Of a stretch of 64,000 nucleotides of DNA, positions 63,301 to 64,000 are shown piece by piece. This DNA is from Bimastos eiseni. Its lineage: Eukaryota > Annelida > Clitellata > Crassiclitellata > Lumbricidae. The position numbers and the translations under genes are program-made. The stretch's first letter is position 1, and each line of letters opens with the position of its first letter. The DNA lies in the NCBI GenBank assembly GCA_959347315.1, contig OY365810.1:1204001-1268000 (forward strand), in the 5' to 3' direction. The notes under the pieces are model-generated. The model searched no databases. It was given only the letters and a program-made list of their open reading frames with translations, and was not told where the DNA came from.

Positions 63301-63885
63301 TCATCTAAATTGTTTATAAATCTTTTTTTGCTTTTGATGCTAATGTATGTAAGGTATCAAGATATATCATTGAAGGTATCATTGAAGTTGCGAAGATAAC
63401 ATAATATTTATATGAGTTTAAAGAGAAGTTCTTCTTTTCAGAAGGAAAACTGAATATGAGGGCAATATCTGATGGCAGAGTAATTCCAGAAGAAATCACT
63501 CGGATGACTTATATAGACAAAGGATATTCTGGAGAACTCTTTGGTCCGTTCCTCTTTCTTGGTAATATCTGTGCGTGTGAGCGTATCATGTATTCTCCGA
63601 CTAAAGTGGCCTCTGCCACCGAAGGCGAAGTCTGTTATCAAGGAAAGCGTTGGATGGAACTAAAGCACAGAAATGTGCTAACATTCTACGATGTACGTTT
63701 CCAAAATCCAAATTTGTATGTTGTTATGGACTACGCAGAGGGTGGAAGTGTAAGAAATGCCTTGGATTTGTGTACAGAGGATCTGGAAATCAGAGTGGTA
63801 AAGGACTGGGCCACGCAGATTGCGGATGGTATGAATCATCTACATGCTAAAGACATCGTCCACGGGCGCCTCAAATCTGCGCAGG
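54316..63885 (+). CDS. transmembrane receptor: 3 Ig domains and tandem TKL-type pseudokinases, 3' partial
   Basis: Exons read: 54316-54373 (signal peptide MERALGTLLLVVNLIAFEQ), 56043-56366 (Ig1), 56775-57086 (Ig2), 57372-57638 (Ig3), 58253-58375 (membrane span YFILIIVLVVLILTAIIVLV, then RRRKTK), 59428-59522 (acidic linker), 60228-60663, 61607-61787, 62379-62527, 63053-63115 (kinase-like 1), and 63442-63885 (kinase-like 2, N-lobe). Every junction phase agrees; 817 codons precede the last junction seen. Ig1 has C...W...DAGIYAC. Kinase-like 1 follows MLK/TAK1 text: NWALQIANGMEYLHEQ, DIWSYGVTVWEILT, CWAMDPHNRPSF. The catalytic HRD reads HSH (531-533) and DFG reads SYR (559-561); in unit 2 HRD is HGR (810-812). 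Both units appear to have Arg at the VAIK lysine. A catalytically inactive receptor is inferred; ligand and pathway are unknown. The Ig2-Ig3 junction needs a GC-AG intron. Confidence 0.85.
54588..55699 (+). mobile_element. 5'-truncated non-LTR retrotransposon with 13-bp target duplication
   Basis: Flanked by TCTTACTAAAGCG at 54575-54587 and 55700-55712. It reads as reverse transcriptase: FIDYKKAFDSVKHGKLW, then, after a one-base loss, VRQGCLVSPLSF and the active-site LRYADDIVLVATS. The usual C-terminal end follows: YGCEIWTLKSA, MMKYRRMLKVNW, KLNYFRHMVRVNG and RSRPRRRWMDDIEEW. The clade is not assigned. Stops and shifts show it is dead. It lies in the first intron of the receptor gene, in the same orientation. 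Confidence 0.88.
56478..56584. mobile_element. hAT-like end with GGTCTCGAGACC repeats
   Basis: Direct AAGACC units pass into palindromic GGTCTCGAGACC units and end CACATCCCTG, i.e. CAGGGATGTG when inverted, the same terminus type as the element at 40748. Lies in the Ig1-Ig2 intron. Confidence 0.45.
58807..59130. mobile_element. miniature element with GACTATCGAA tandem ends, copy 2
   Basis: The left end has TATAGTCCGAAGGTTCAATA. The right end has CGGACTATCGAACCTTCGGA and related units. The interior matches 47852-48192 (GGTGTTCGGTCGATAAGGTG, TTCTAGTTAAATTAATGTC). It lies in the intron after the membrane-span exon. Confidence 0.65.
59766..60075 (-). mobile_element. retroposon 3' region in a receptor intron
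   Basis: On the - strand the sequence ends LLKTHLFKN-like text and TAGGGCGCTATATAAATGTT, then a (TACA)n tract at about 59750-59765. The upstream part (ACTGTAAGGCCAGCCAGTCG...) is GC-rich and of unclear origin. Confidence 0.55.
62035..62110 (+). repeat. (GTA)n(GTT)n trinucleotide repeat
   Basis: GTA units followed by GTT units in the intron between receptor exons 61787 and 62379. Confidence 0.9.
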
Positions 63886-64000
63886 GTAAGTTAATGATCG
63901 ATATACATGCATAGTATGTCCACTAATTACGTCCAATTCTTCTTTTTATACTTTTCAATCTAAGATGACACTCGCGACAAAACCAGAGCCGATTTATTGT
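63886..64000 (+). other. start of the next receptor intron
   Basis: GTAAGT donor at 63886. TTTCAATCTAAG near 63954-63965 could be an acceptor in the right phase, but the text after it does not clearly continue a kinase C-lobe, so no exon is called. Confidence 0.4.

Overview
The window is animal nuclear DNA. Its genes are spliced with GT-AG introns, their exons are scattered, and the DNA between them is full of transposon remains and microsatellites. It is most like a marine invertebrate deuterostome; echinoderm is my best guess, with low confidence. That guess rests on the intron-rich genes, the recurring octamer TAGGCCTA, and the CR1/L2-like LINE ends and hAT-type miniature elements throughout. 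I rebuilt four protein-coding genes by reading exons, splice sites and exon phases by eye.

Layout. (1) 282-4496, + strand: a GCM (glial cells missing) transcription factor without its first exon(s), followed by a long probable 3' UTR. (2) About 6.4-26.4 kb: a gene-poor stretch of repeats, with one orphan promoter-like cluster (CCAAT, CRE, E-box) near 16.5 kb. (3) 26.6-31.4 kb, + strand: DHCR7, 7-dehydrocholesterol reductase. Its whole coding sequence lies in one GC-rich exon (29925-31394), preceded by a likely 5' UTR exon with an RFX-type X-box. (4) 37189-49279, - strand: a complete 11-exon RTCA gene (RNA 3'-terminal phosphate cyclase, 365 residues), whose introns hold many LINE and hAT fragments. 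(5) 49.3-54.3 kb: intergenic DNA with miniature elements and an 850-bp solo LTR. (6) 54316 to beyond the right edge, + strand: an undescribed-looking receptor with signal peptide, three Ig domains, one membrane span, then two tandem MLK/TAK1-like kinase domains. Both kinase domains have lost catalytic residues.

The four genes do not form a pathway: a developmental regulator, a sterol enzyme, an RNA-end enzyme and a receptor. The receptor is the most novel item. Its exon phases are consistent from signal peptide to second kinase unit. The HRD aspartate is lost in both units (HSH, HGR), the DFG motif reads SYR in the first, and the VAIK lysine position appears to be Arg in both. This is a tandem pseudokinase receptor, JAK-like in layout but built from TKL-type domains. 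Its 3' end lies outside the window.

Repeats are described separately. The best supported are three hAT-like elements with exact 8-bp target duplications (14995-15226, 42652-43333, 48232-48794), a 5'-truncated LINE with a 13-bp duplication inside receptor intron 1, the solo LTR, and two miniature elements that share a telomere-like 33-bp core. All boundaries and relationships come from reading by eye; no database search was possible.
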